Source: Proteobacteria bacterium UBA2996 (GTDB lineage Bacteria; Pseudomonadota; Gammaproteobacteria; Arenicellales; UBA868). From it: a stretch of DNA of 14,732 nucleotides. The stretch covers positions 1 to 14,732 of the forward strand of contig DDZY01000152.1 of assembly GCA_002346525.1 (NCBI GenBank). The letters are read 5' to 3'. The notes beneath the pieces are model-generated. The model saw nothing but the letters and a program-made list of their open reading frames with translations, searched no databases and was not told the DNA's origin. A program made the position numbers and the translations under genes. This document shows positions 1-7,009 of this stretch, piece after piece (within the stretch, counting starts at the first letter, position 1; every line of letters begins with the position of its first letter).

Positions 1-18
1 GACTCGGCCACCGCATGA
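1..18 (+). CDS. 3' end of upstream gene, probably sufC (partial)
   Basis: Read in the frame that ends at TGA 16-18, the first bases encode Asp-Ser-Ala-Thr-Ala and a stop. That stop overlaps the sufD ATG (15-17) in an ATGA arrangement, which is usual for co-translated genes. In most suf operons the gene before sufD is the ABC ATPase sufC, so this is probably its C-terminus. Only five residues are visible and they carry no family signature, so the identity rests on gene order alone. Confidence 0.4.
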   Translation, partial: DSATA

Positions 19-1355
19 GCGCGGCTGAAAATCACGCCGCGCCTTATATCGAGGCGCAACAGGCACAAGCCAGTGCCTTGCCGGCAGCAGGTGTCGCGGC
101 GCTCGACCACAGCCGGTCAGAGGCTCTGCAACTGTTGGGTGAGCGCGGATTGCCGACGCAGCGAGATGAGGACTGGAAGTACACCTCCATCAAGGCGATC
201 ACACGGACGAGGTTTACCCCCGCGCCCCCCGGTGTCGAGTGCCCCAAAGATAGGGTCGGCGCATCGGTGATCGAAAACCTGGACAGTTGGCGCCTCGTGT
301 TTGCGGATGGCTACTACCAGCCAGAGCACTCAAACACCGATGGCCTACCCGAAGGTATACGCCTGGTCGGTCTTGCCCAGGCGTTAAAAGCGAATCCCGA
401 TTCCGTTGTTGGGCGTATCGGATCGGTGGTAGGGGAGTTGCCGCACGGATTCGCCGCAATGAACTCGGCGTTTGTGGGTGACGGTGCCCTGGTTGAAATC
501 GCATCAGGTGTTGAACTGGACAAACCCATTGAGTTGGTTTTTCTATCGGGCTGCAGCGGTGGGGGATTTTTGAGTCTGCCGCGAAATCTCGTGACGCTGG
601 GCGCAGGCAGTCGCGCCTGCGTGATTGAGCGCCATCTCTCCTGCGCAGAAGATCGGTCTCTCAGCAATGCGCTGACCGAAATTATCCTGGAAGAAGGCGC
701 CTCGTTGGATTATTGCTGTGTACAGGATCAGGCCGAGCGCACTTTCCATGTAGGCGGGCTGTTTGCGCGTGTCGCAGGATCAGCGAAACTGAAAGCCACT
801 ACGGCGACAGTGGGTCGGGCCTGGGTGCGTAATGATGCCCGGGTCAACCTGGATGCAAAGGGCGCAACTGCGAGCCTGGATGGCGCCTATCTCGCTTTTG
901 GCCGTTGTCATGTCGACAACCACACGCATATTTCGCATAACGCCCCTGAGTGTACGAGCCGCGAATGCTATAAGGGTGTACTCGGCGATCGGGGCCATGC
1001 CGTATTTCATGGCCGAATCGTCGTGCGCCCGGATGCGCAGAAAACCGATTCGGAGCAGAGCAATCAGAACTTGCTGCTCTCGGCAGATGCTGAAATCGAC
1101 ACCAAACCCCAGTTGGAGATTTACGCTGACGACGTAAAATGCGCCCACGGAGCAACAGTAGGGCAGTTGGACGAAGCGGCGCTTTTTTATCTCGTGTCGC
1201 GCGGCATTGACCGCGAGGCCGCTCGCCGGATGCTGACCCAGGCTTTCGCCGCGGAGGTGCTCGAAACGATAGAGCCTCCAGCGCTGCAGACTTATCTTTC
1301 AGCCAGGGTGTCGGGGCAGTTGTCTCCGGCGGTGCCGACAGACCCTGCCCATTAA
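15..1355 (+). CDS. sufD: Fe-S cluster assembly scaffold protein SufD
   Basis: SufD (446 residues) is a cytosolic beta-helix scaffold subunit. It pairs with SufB and the ATPase SufC to build iron-sulfur clusters, especially under iron limitation or oxidative stress. The N-terminal third is helical and variable (a DEDWKYT motif at about residues 52-58). The core is the SufBD beta-helix repeat. The family C-terminal signature DVKCAHGATVGQLDE lies near residues 373-387 and includes His378, which matches the conserved SufD histidine at the SufB-SufD interface. Length fits the family (about 420-450). The ATG start overlaps the stop of the upstream gene. Downstream, after 44 bases, comes a sufT-like gene rather than the sufS that usually follows. 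Identification is firm. Confidence 0.95.
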   Translation: MSAAENHAAPYIEAQQAQASALPAAGVAALDHSRSEALQLLGERGLPTQRDEDWKYTSIKAITRTRFTPAPPGVECPKDRVGASVIENLDSWRLVFADGYYQPEHSNTDGLPEGIRLVGLAQALKANPDSVVGRIGSVVGELPHGFAAMNSAFVGDGALVEIASGVELDKPIELVFLSGCSGGGFLSLPRNLVTLGAGSRACVIERHLSCAEDRSLSNALTEIILEEGASLDYCCVQDQAERTFHVGGLFARVAGSAKLKATTATVGRAWVRNDARVNLDAKGATASLDGAYLAFGRCHVDNHTHISHNAPECTSRECYKGVLGDRGHAVFHGRIVVRPDAQKTDSEQSNQNLLLSADAEIDTKPQLEIYADDVKCAHGATVGQLDEAALFYLVSRGIDREAARRMLTQAFAAEVLETIEPPALQTYLSARVSGQLSPAVPTDPAH

Positions 1356-1399
1356 TGTCGCGTATTCTCGAATGCAGATAATTAGACATTGGCCTTGAA

Positions 1400-1831
1400 A
1401 TGAGCAGCACAGAATCCGATCTCCCGGCACCCGCTTCGCCAGAGGCAGTTGATGCAGCTAGCGAAACCGAAGACGCCGGCGCCAAGGACAATCCCCCTTC
1501 GGTCAGTCTCACCTCAGAGGCCGCTGACGAGACGTTGCTTGACCGTGTGATTGCCGGGGTGCGCGAGGTGTATGACCCCGAGATTCCACTTAACATTTAT
1601 GATCTTGGTCTCATCTACCGGGTCGATATCAACGAAGAGAGCCAGGTCGCTATTGATATGACCTTGACCTCGCCCATGTGTCCGGTGGCAGGATCACTGC
1701 CGGGCGAAGTCGAGATGGCAGCGCGCGGTGTCGATGGCGTCGCTGAAGTGGTTGTAGAGCTGGTCTGGGATCCGCCATGGGGCCCGGAAGTCATGAGCGA
1801 GGCGGCCCGACTCGAACTGGGGATCTTTTGA
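1400..1831 (+). CDS. sufT: SufT-like DUF59/MIP18 family Fe-S assembly protein
   Basis: The product has 143 residues. Residues about 46-143 form a complete MIP18/DUF59 domain: the helix with YDPEIPLNIYDLGLIY (about 59-74), then the strand and the TSPMCP motif containing the conserved cysteine (about residue 98), and the closing WDPPW motif. Family members such as SufT and PaaD help mature or deliver iron-sulfur clusters to target proteins. The position between sufD and a Rieske ferredoxin favours SufT over PaaD. The first 45 residues are an acidic, Ala/Glu/Ser-rich, probably disordered extension not needed for the domain. An alternative TTG start exists near 1535, just before the domain. The stop TGA overlaps the ATG of the next gene (ATGA), which points to translational coupling. 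Confidence 0.85.
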   Translation: MSSTESDLPAPASPEAVDAASETEDAGAKDNPPSVSLTSEAADETLLDRVIAGVREVYDPEIPLNIYDLGLIYRVDINEESQVAIDMTLTSPMCPVAGSLPGEVEMAARGVDGVAEVVVELVWDPPWGPEVMSEAARLELGIF

Positions 1832-2151
1832 TGAGCGAGTGGGTCCGCGTCGCGCGCGCCGATGAGGTGCAGGCAGAAACGCCCCTTGCTGTCAGCCTCG
1901 AAGATGATGCGGTGGTGCTGGCCCGCCTTGGCGATGACGTCTTTGCGCTTGAAGATCTATGCACCCACGATGGCAGCGATATCTCGGGCGGCTGTGTTGT
2001 AGACGGCGCGATCGAGTGTCCCCGGCATGGCGCCCGTTTCTGTCTTCGCACGGGAAAAGTGCTTTCGCCCCCCGCTTATGAAGGTCTGCACGTATTTCCG
2101 GTCAAGATCGAAGACGGTGACGTCTGGGTGAAAGACGATCGTTGGGACTGA
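1831..2151 (+). CDS. Rieske [2Fe-2S] ferredoxin of the suf operon
   Basis: This is a 106-residue single-domain Rieske protein. The cluster ligands are plain: Cys44-x-His46 (CTH) and Cys63-Pro-Arg-His66 (CPRH), spaced as in soluble biphenyl-dioxygenase-type Rieske ferredoxins. No signal peptide or membrane segment is seen, so it should be a cytosolic electron carrier. Proteins of this type are often annotated as 'non-heme iron oxygenase ferredoxin subunit', but no oxygenase is nearby. Placement at the end of a suf operon suggests an electron-transfer role linked to cluster assembly; that is inference. The frame stays open upstream to 1777, but ATG 1831, which overlaps the sufT stop, is the natural start because the Rieske fold begins directly after it. 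Confidence 0.88.
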   Translation: MSEWVRVARADEVQAETPLAVSLEDDAVVLARLGDDVFALEDLCTHDGSDISGGCVVDGAIECPRHGARFCLRTGKVLSPPAYEGLHVFPVKIEDGDVWVKDDRWD

Positions 2152-2152
2152 G

Positions 2153-2182
2153 GCCTGACGCCGTGGACCCGGGCGCTCAGGA
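2153..2182. terminator. Imperfect hairpin between convergent genes
   Basis: Bases 2154-2162 (CCTGACGCC) pair with 2172-2181 (GGCGCTCAGG), giving nine base pairs with a single bulged C at 2176 and a 9-base loop. The hairpin sits exactly between the Rieske stop (2151) and the end of the convergent minus-strand gene (2177), overlapping the latter's stop codon. No U-tract follows on either strand, so it may be a weak bidirectional terminator or an RNA-end stabiliser rather than a classic intrinsic terminator. Confidence 0.4.
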
Positions 2183-2716
2183 AGTCCGCCGCCGATAACG
2201 CTCAGTCAGCCACAACAGCGGACCGAGTATCGCTATCTCAATCGCGACAGTCCACAGGTTGTGAACGGAAAAGATGTCCTGGATAACGCTGCTAAGACCA
2301 TCATTATGTGTACCATGACTGAAGTTGCTAAAGAGCGTGACCGGCGCGATGTAGTAATGAGAATCGAACGGCCAAAAAAGCGGCACGCCATAGGGGGCGC
2401 CCAGATCCCTTGCCAGGGTATCGGCCAGAACATGGCCGGCATAAACCAGGAAGAGGACAAGCATCTGAGCTTTCGACAGACTTCGGAACAGCAGCGCGAT
2501 CACGACGGTAAAAACCACGGCGGCCGTAATCGAGTGGGTCGGGCCGTGATGAAAGCGGTTCGGATCGCCGACTATGATGCCTGGGAGAAAATCGAGATCC
2601 GGGGCGATGGCGGCGAACAGGACCAACACGGGCCACCAGCGCGTAAACACGTCACCCGATTTTGGGACACCCGATATCGTAAAGGCAAGCAAGATATGTC
2701 CGACCGGGCTGGGCAT
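2177..2716 (-). CDS. YdjM/DUF457-type inner-membrane metal-dependent hydrolase
   Basis: The product has 179 residues and is the only minus-strand gene in the window. It matches the YdjM/DUF457 family of membrane-bound predicted metal-dependent hydrolases. The conserved polar residues lie near the ends of hydrophobic helices: His7, the APDLD motif with Asp40 and Asp42, the HHGPTHS motif (His56, His57, His61), and the AGHVLAD motif with His95 and Asp99. A WPF motif at 115-117 is also typical. About four hydrophobic segments are visible (roughly 28-48, 63-78, 85-100, 155-170). The substrate is unknown for the family; E. coli YdjM is LexA-regulated. An AGGA ribosome site (bases 2726-2729, complement) lies 9 bases before the ATG and supports this start. 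I see no LexA box in the short upstream gap. Confidence 0.8.
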   Translation of the reverse strand: MPSPVGHILLAFTISGVPKSGDVFTRWWPVLVLFAAIAPDLDFLPGIIVGDPNRFHHGPTHSITAAVVFTVVIALLFRSLSKAQMLVLFLVYAGHVLADTLARDLGAPYGVPLFWPFDSHYYIAPVTLFSNFSHGTHNDGLSSVIQDIFSVHNLWTVAIEIAILGPLLWLTERYRRRTS

Positions 2717-2730
2717 GGGGGCGTGTCCTG

Positions 2731-3258
2731 ATGATGGAGAAGTCGAAGCATCCGGGCCGGCCGCCCGAATCTGCGGGGCGTGAGGACTATGCCCTGCATG
2801 TGCGTCTCATTACGCGTTGGAGTGATTATGACATGCTCGGGCACGTCAATAATGTTGAGTACTACCGCTATTTTGAAACCGGGATCCTGACCCTGCTGCG
2901 GGAAACCGGTCTCGATTGGCAGTCAGATCCCGTGATCCCGCTTGCTGCGGAAAACGGCTGTGTCTTTCTCAAGCCAGTAGCGGTATCGAGCCATGTCGAT
3001 ATTGGCGTGCGTATCGCGCATCTCGGCAACAGCAGTGTGCGTTACGAGACCGCGGTATTTGTGCCCGGTGCTGACGAGCCCAGTGCCACTGGATTTTTTG
3101 TCCACGTTTTCATCGACCGTGCCTCTGGCAAGTCGGTCCCGATGCCGGACCCTGTTCGCACGCACTTTGAAAAAGAGCGTCAGGCGCTTGCCCGCAAAGT
3201 GATCCGTCGGGTCGATGAGGCACGGTTGCTGCCCACAAGACACCCCGTCGATGGTTAA
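2731..3258 (+). CDS. Acyl-CoA thioesterase, 4HBT/YbgC-FadM-like hotdog protein
   Basis: The product has 175 residues and one hotdog-fold domain of the 4-hydroxybenzoyl-CoA thioesterase type. The signature TRWSDYDMLGHVNN (residues 28-41) carries the likely catalytic Asp34 and the following GHVNN segment, then YYRYFETG, as in FadM and YbgC-like enzymes that hydrolyse acyl-CoA thioesters in the cytosol. The substrate cannot be told from sequence. Residues 1-18 are a short, polar, low-conservation tail before the domain. The start could be the ATG at 2731 or the one at 2734; a GGGGG run at 2717-2721 may serve as the ribosome site. It is divergent from the YdjM-like gene with only 14 bases between start codons, so its promoter must lie inside that gene. 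Confidence 0.82.
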   Translation: MMEKSKHPGRPPESAGREDYALHVRLITRWSDYDMLGHVNNVEYYRYFETGILTLLRETGLDWQSDPVIPLAAENGCVFLKPVAVSSHVDIGVRIAHLGNSSVRYETAVFVPGADEPSATGFFVHVFIDRASGKSVPMPDPVRTHFEKERQALARKVIRRVDEARLLPTRHPVDG

Positions 3259-3282
3259 ATTACGCGAATATGCCCATCTTCC

Positions 3283-3304
3283 AAAAAGGCGCAGCCGCAT
3301 TTTT
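3283..3304 (+). terminator. Possible weak intrinsic terminator before miaB
   Basis: A run of five A (3283-3287) pairs with five T (3300-3304) around a short GC core (GGCGCAGCCGC with a 3-pair stem, a 4-base loop and one G-A mismatch). The T-run on the + strand gives the outline of an intrinsic terminator after the thioesterase gene. The GC stem is short, so termination would be weak or partial, with read-through into miaB possible. Confidence 0.25.
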
Positions 3305-3315
3305 CTGAAACCGTG

Positions 3316-4701
3316 ATGACCCGCAAGCTTTACATCAAGACGTTCGGCTGCCAGATGAATGAGTACGACTCCAGCCGGATCGCCGACCTGATGGCTGCCT
3401 CACACAACATGGTGCTGACAGATGAGGCCGAACAGGCCGACATGTTGCTTCTCAACACCTGCTCGGTCCGGGAAAAAGCCCAGGAAAAAGTGTTCTCCCA
3501 GCTGGGACGGTGGCGGCAATGGAAAGAGGAGCGTCCTGATCTTGTGATTGGGGTAGGTGGGTGTGTTGCAAGCCAGGAGGGTGACCTGATTCTGCGCCGG
3601 GCGCCTTATGTCGACCTCGTGTTTGGCCCGCAGACCTATCACCGGCTCCCGGCGATGATTGAGGCACTTGAGAGTGAACGTCAGCCCCGTATCGACATCA
3701 GCTTTCCGGAGATTGAAAAGTTTGACGCCCTGGCCCCGCCGCGCAGCGAGGGTCCAAAGGCCTATGTCTCGATAATGGAAGGCTGTAGTAAGTACTGCAC
3801 CTTCTGCGTCGTTCCCTATACGCGCGGTGAAGAATTCAGTCGGCCCTTTGACGAGGTCATTACCGAGATCGTTGAACTCGCGGAGCAGGGGGTGCGTGAG
3901 GTGACTCTGCTGGGCCAGAATGTGAACGCGTATGCCGGCGCACGTCATGGCGGGGGCACACTCGACTTCGCTGAGTTGTTGGCGTACGCGGCCGCGGTGG
4001 AGGGTATTGACCGGTTGCGTTACACGACCTCACATCCCGTGGATTTCACTGATGCGCTGATTGACGCATATCGGCACATTCCGGAACTTGTCAGCCATCT
4101 CCACCTGCCGGTGCAAAGCGGTTCGGACCGCATTCTGTCAGCGATGAAGCGGCGTTATCGGGTAGCCGACTACGAAGTGATCATTGCGGGCTTGCTTGGT
4201 GCGCGGCCCGATATCAGTCTGTCGTCAGATTTCATTGTGGGGTTTCCCGGAGAGTCGGCCGAGGACTTCAATGCAACGATGGATCTGATCGAGCGGGTCG
4301 GTTTTGATCATTCGTTCAGTTTTATCTACAGCGCTCGGCCGGGCACCCCTGCCGCCGCGCTGGCGGATGATGTGCCGATGGAAGAAAAACGTGACCGGCT
4401 CTCGCGCCTTCAAGTCCTGATCGACCGTCAGGCGAGTACGATCAGTGCGAGCATGGTCGGCACAAACCAACGCATTCTCGTGGATGGTGTGTCGCGCAAG
4501 AACGCCGGGCATCTTTGCGGACGCACGGAAAACAACCGGGTCGTCAATTTCGCCGGGAATGATGTCTCGATCGGGGATTTTGTTGACGTGCGCATTACAG
4601 AAGCCCTGCCCAATTCCTTACGGGCGCAAGTGGTTGGGGATGTCCCTCCAACTTCTGCTATGATGACCCCTGCTTCGCTTGGAGCATCAGCACTGGATTG
4701 A
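3316..4701 (+). CDS. miaB: tRNA-2-methylthio-N6-dimethylallyladenosine synthase MiaB
   Basis: MiaB is a radical-SAM methylthiotransferase that adds the 2-methylthio group to i6A37 of tRNAs reading UNN codons. The protein (461 residues from ATG 3316) has the three-part layout of the family. The N-terminal MTTase domain has cluster ligands Cys12 (FGCQMN), Cys49 (LNTCSV) and Cys83 (GGCVAS). The radical-SAM core has the CxxxCxxC motif at Cys157, Cys161 and Cys164 (CSKYCTFC). The C-terminal TRAM domain spans about residues 378-440. A GTG directly upstream at 3313 is an alternative start, but the ATG is preferred. miaB leads the classic block with phoH-ybeY-corC-lnt. Its stop TGA (4699-4701) overlaps the TTG start of the next gene. 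It contains two 4Fe-4S clusters, so it is a plausible client of the nearby SUF system. Confidence 0.96.
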   Translation: MTRKLYIKTFGCQMNEYDSSRIADLMAASHNMVLTDEAEQADMLLLNTCSVREKAQEKVFSQLGRWRQWKEERPDLVIGVGGCVASQEGDLILRRAPYVDLVFGPQTYHRLPAMIEALESERQPRIDISFPEIEKFDALAPPRSEGPKAYVSIMEGCSKYCTFCVVPYTRGEEFSRPFDEVITEIVELAEQGVREVTLLGQNVNAYAGARHGGGTLDFAELLAYAAAVEGIDRLRYTTSHPVDFTDALIDAYRHIPELVSHLHLPVQSGSDRILSAMKRRYRVADYEVIIAGLLGARPDISLSSDFIVGFPGESAEDFNATMDLIERVGFDHSFSFIYSARPGTPAAALADDVPMEEKRDRLSRLQVLIDRQASTISASMVGTNQRILVDGVSRKNAGHLCGRTENNRVVNFAGNDVSIGDFVDVRITEALPNSLRAQVVGDVPPTSAMMTPASLGASALD

Positions 4702-5666
4702 ACAACCCCACCCAACCCGTCACCTTCCTTCTCGATCCCGAGGACAATCAGCGCCTGGCCGACCTGTGTGGAGAGCACAATGCTCATCTCAAACAGGTGG
4801 AGGAAGGATTCGGCGTACGTATCTCCCATCGCGGCCATCTTTTCTGTGTCGATGGTCAGGATGAGAATGTCCGTCATGCGCAGGACGTGCTTCGCGCGCT
4901 CTATGAGGACAGCGGCAAAGGGGCACCCTTGAGCCCCGACCGGGTCCAGGTCGCCATCAGCGAGATCCCTGCGGAGGCTGTCAGCAATCAGGACGAACCG
5001 GAGGACGTCGTCATTCGGGTGCGTAAAGCCATGATCCGGGGCAAGAGCCTCAATCAGAAGCGCTACCTCGGAAACATTCTGAGACACGATATCAATTTCG
5101 GCGTAGGACCCGCCGGTACCGGAAAGACGTATCTGGCGGTGGCCTGCGCGGTGCAGGCCCTGGCGGAGGAGACGGTGGATCGGATCGTGCTGGTTCGCCC
5201 AGCGGTTGAAGCGGGTGAGCGATTGGGATTTCTGCCCGGGGACATTGGACAGAAAGTCGACCCTTACCTGCGGCCCCTGTATGACGCACTCTATGAGATG
5301 CTGGGCTTTGAGCGGGTCGGCCGCCTCATGGAGCGCCATGTTATTGAACTCGCTCCGCTTGCTTACATGCGCGGGCGAACACTCAGCCATGCCTTCGTGA
5401 TTCTGGACGAAGCGCAGAACACCACCGAATCGCAGATGAAGATGTTTCTAACCCGCCTGGGCTTCGGGTCCCGGGCCGTCATTACCGGTGATCCCTCACA
5501 GGTTGATCTTCCGGGCCAGACTCGGTCAGGGCTGGTCCACGCTGTGGAGCTGTTGTCTTCCGTTAAGGGTCTCAGTGTGACCCGCTTTACCCCTCAGGAT
5601 GTGGTTCGTCATCCGCTGGTCCAGCGCGTGATCGAGGCCTACGAGAGCGAGGGTCGGTCAGCCTGA
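4698..5666 (+). CDS. ybeZ: PhoH-like ATPase YbeZ
   Basis: YbeZ/PhoL is a cytosolic P-loop ATPase thought to work with the RNase YbeY in ribosome and RNA maturation. The protein (322 residues) has a small alpha/beta N-terminal region (about 5-70) that resembles a KH-like RNA-binding fold. The PhoH ATPase core follows, with Walker A GPAGTGKT at residues 137-144 and Walker B VILDEAQ at 234-240, and then the conserved TGDPSQVDLP motif (about 263-272). The start is TTG at 4698, overlapping the miaB stop in a TTGA arrangement; a GGAG at 4681-4684 may be its ribosome site, though spacing is long (13 bases). Length and start position fit family members in other Gammaproteobacteria. The stop abuts the GTG of ybeY with no gap. 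Confidence 0.93.
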   Translation: MNNPTQPVTFLLDPEDNQRLADLCGEHNAHLKQVEEGFGVRISHRGHLFCVDGQDENVRHAQDVLRALYEDSGKGAPLSPDRVQVAISEIPAEAVSNQDEPEDVVIRVRKAMIRGKSLNQKRYLGNILRHDINFGVGPAGTGKTYLAVACAVQALAEETVDRIVLVRPAVEAGERLGFLPGDIGQKVDPYLRPLYDALYEMLGFERVGRLMERHVIELAPLAYMRGRTLSHAFVILDEAQNTTESQMKMFLTRLGFGSRAVITGDPSQVDLPGQTRSGLVHAVELLSSVKGLSVTRFTPQDVVRHPLVQRVIEAYESEGRSA

Positions 5667-6131
5667 GTGGAATCCTTGATAGAGGTACAGCTGGCGAGCG
5701 GTCACGGTGACGAACCCACCGTTGAACAGGTCCGCAACTGGGCAGGCGCGGCGCTGGCGGCGCTGCGTGACCAGGATGCCTGCCTGACGGTGCGCATGGT
5801 CGACGAGACTGAAATGACAGAGCTCAACACACGCTTTCGTGATCGCTCCGGATCCACCAACGTGCTCTCGTTTCCCGTCGAGGCGTTACCCGGCGTGCCT
5901 CAGGAGGCCCATCCCCTGGGTGACATTGTGATCTGCCCGCCCGTGGTCGAGCGTGAGGCGGCAAACCAGGGCAAGGCGCTTGAGGACCATTTTGCCCACC
6001 TCGTGGTGCATGGGGTGCTGCATCTGCATGGTCATGATCACGACATTGATTCCGAGGCGGCGGTAATGGAACAGCTGGAGACCGAGGTGCTCGCCACACT
6101 CGGGATCAACAATCCCTACCAGCCCGTCTGA
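5667..6131 (+). CDS. ybeY: Endoribonuclease YbeY (16S rRNA maturation, ribosome quality control)
   Basis: YbeY is a single-strand-specific, metal-dependent endoribonuclease needed for 16S rRNA 3'-end processing and for quality control of 70S ribosomes. The 154-residue protein carries the defining zinc motif HGVLHLHGHDH, with ligands His115, His119 and His125, and the conserved RDRSGSTNVLSFP segment (58-70) containing Arg60. Length matches the family (about 150-160). It starts with GTG directly after the ybeZ stop, so it is almost certainly translated by coupling with its functional partner ybeZ. Gene order ybeZ-ybeY-corC is conserved across Gammaproteobacteria and supports the call. Confidence 0.95.
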   Translation: MESLIEVQLASGHGDEPTVEQVRNWAGAALAALRDQDACLTVRMVDETEMTELNTRFRDRSGSTNVLSFPVEALPGVPQEAHPLGDIVICPPVVEREAANQGKALEDHFAHLVVHGVLHLHGHDHDIDSEAAVMEQLETEVLATLGINNPYQPV

Positions 6132-6138
6132 TCCCGCC

Positions 6139-7005
6139 GTGCAAGACGAAACAAAACGCAGCGCGTTTTTACGCCCCGGCTGGTGGCAGGAGTTGCGCTA
6201 TCTGCTGCGCGGAATCCCGCACACCCGTGGGCACCTTTTTTCGACGCTTGGCCTCGCTCGTCATGCGGACCTGATTGACGAGGACACCCTGCAGATGATG
6301 CGCCGGGTAATTGAAGTCTCAGATCTTCAGGTTGAGCAGGTCATGGTCTCCCGCGGTCAGATGGTGACGGTCGATGTAGAGCAGACGCTTGAGGACGTGT
6401 TGCCGGTGATTACCGAGTCCGCCCACTCGCGTTTTCCGGTGACGGATGGTGACAAGGACGGCGTGGTCGGTATCCTGTTGGCGAAGGATCTTTTACATCG
6501 CCAGCAGCAAAGTGACGGGAACGGGTTGCCCTGGGCGGCACTCCTGCGGCCGGCGGTGTTTATCCCGGAAAGCAAACGGCTCAACGTATTGCTTCAGGAG
6601 TTTCGGGATAGCCGTAATCATATGGCAATCGTGGTCAACGAATACGGCAGCGTCGTTGGTCTCATCACGATTGAGGACGTTCTCGAACAGATCGTAGGCA
6701 ATATCGAAGATGAGCACGATATCGACGGGGCGGCCGGCATGGTGCTTCGTCGGGGCTCGGATTTTTGTGTGATCAAGGCCATGCTTCCGGTGGAGAGTTT
6801 TAATCAGCTCTACGGCGTTGAGCTTGATCCGCTGGAGTACGACACCATGGGCGGGCTCGTAACAGGCGCCCTGGGTCATGTTCCGCGGCGAGGAGAAACG
6901 ATCACGTTTGATCAGTTTACGGCCGAGGTCCTGAGCGCGGACAGCCGCCGGCCACGCCTTTTGCGCATCAGGCTTTTGCCGACTGACGAGACCCCGGCGG
7001 AGTAG
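6139..7005 (+). CDS. corC: CorC/HlyC-family CBS-domain protein
   Basis: The protein has 288 residues, close to E. coli CorC (292). It has an N-terminal linker with the VMVSRGQMV motif near 68-76, two CBS domains (about 70-125 and 137-190) and a C-terminal CorC_HlyC transporter-associated domain (about 205-285). The sequence GNIEDEHD (187-194), linking the second CBS to the C-terminal domain, is typical. No transmembrane DUF21 domain is present, so it is the soluble form. CorC was linked genetically to magnesium and cobalt efflux with CorA. Related full-length proteins transport Mg2+, but the biochemical role of the soluble form is less certain. The start is GTG at 6139, 7 bases after the ybeY stop. 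Confidence 0.92.
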   Translation: MQDETKRSAFLRPGWWQELRYLLRGIPHTRGHLFSTLGLARHADLIDEDTLQMMRRVIEVSDLQVEQVMVSRGQMVTVDVEQTLEDVLPVITESAHSRFPVTDGDKDGVVGILLAKDLLHRQQQSDGNGLPWAALLRPAVFIPESKRLNVLLQEFRDSRNHMAIVVNEYGSVVGLITIEDVLEQIVGNIEDEHDIDGAAGMVLRRGSDFCVIKAMLPVESFNQLYGVELDPLEYDTMGGLVTGALGHVPRRGETITFDQFTAEVLSADSRRPRLLRIRLLPTDETPAE

Positions 7006-7009
7006 CCCC

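Noticed and set aside
1377..1382. GATAAT as an internal promoter before sufT
   Set aside because: There is no -35 hexamer at the right distance and no TGn extension, and the gap in the operon is only 44 bases.
2261..2731. Plus-strand open frame of 156 codons opposite the YdjM-like gene
   Set aside because: The minus-strand protein has a coherent set of conserved His/Asp residues and membrane helices, while this frame gives a polar, Lys/Arg-rich sequence with no family likeness.
4428..5390. Minus-strand open frame of 320 codons
   Set aside because: It is antisense to miaB and ybeZ, and no domain is recognisable in it.
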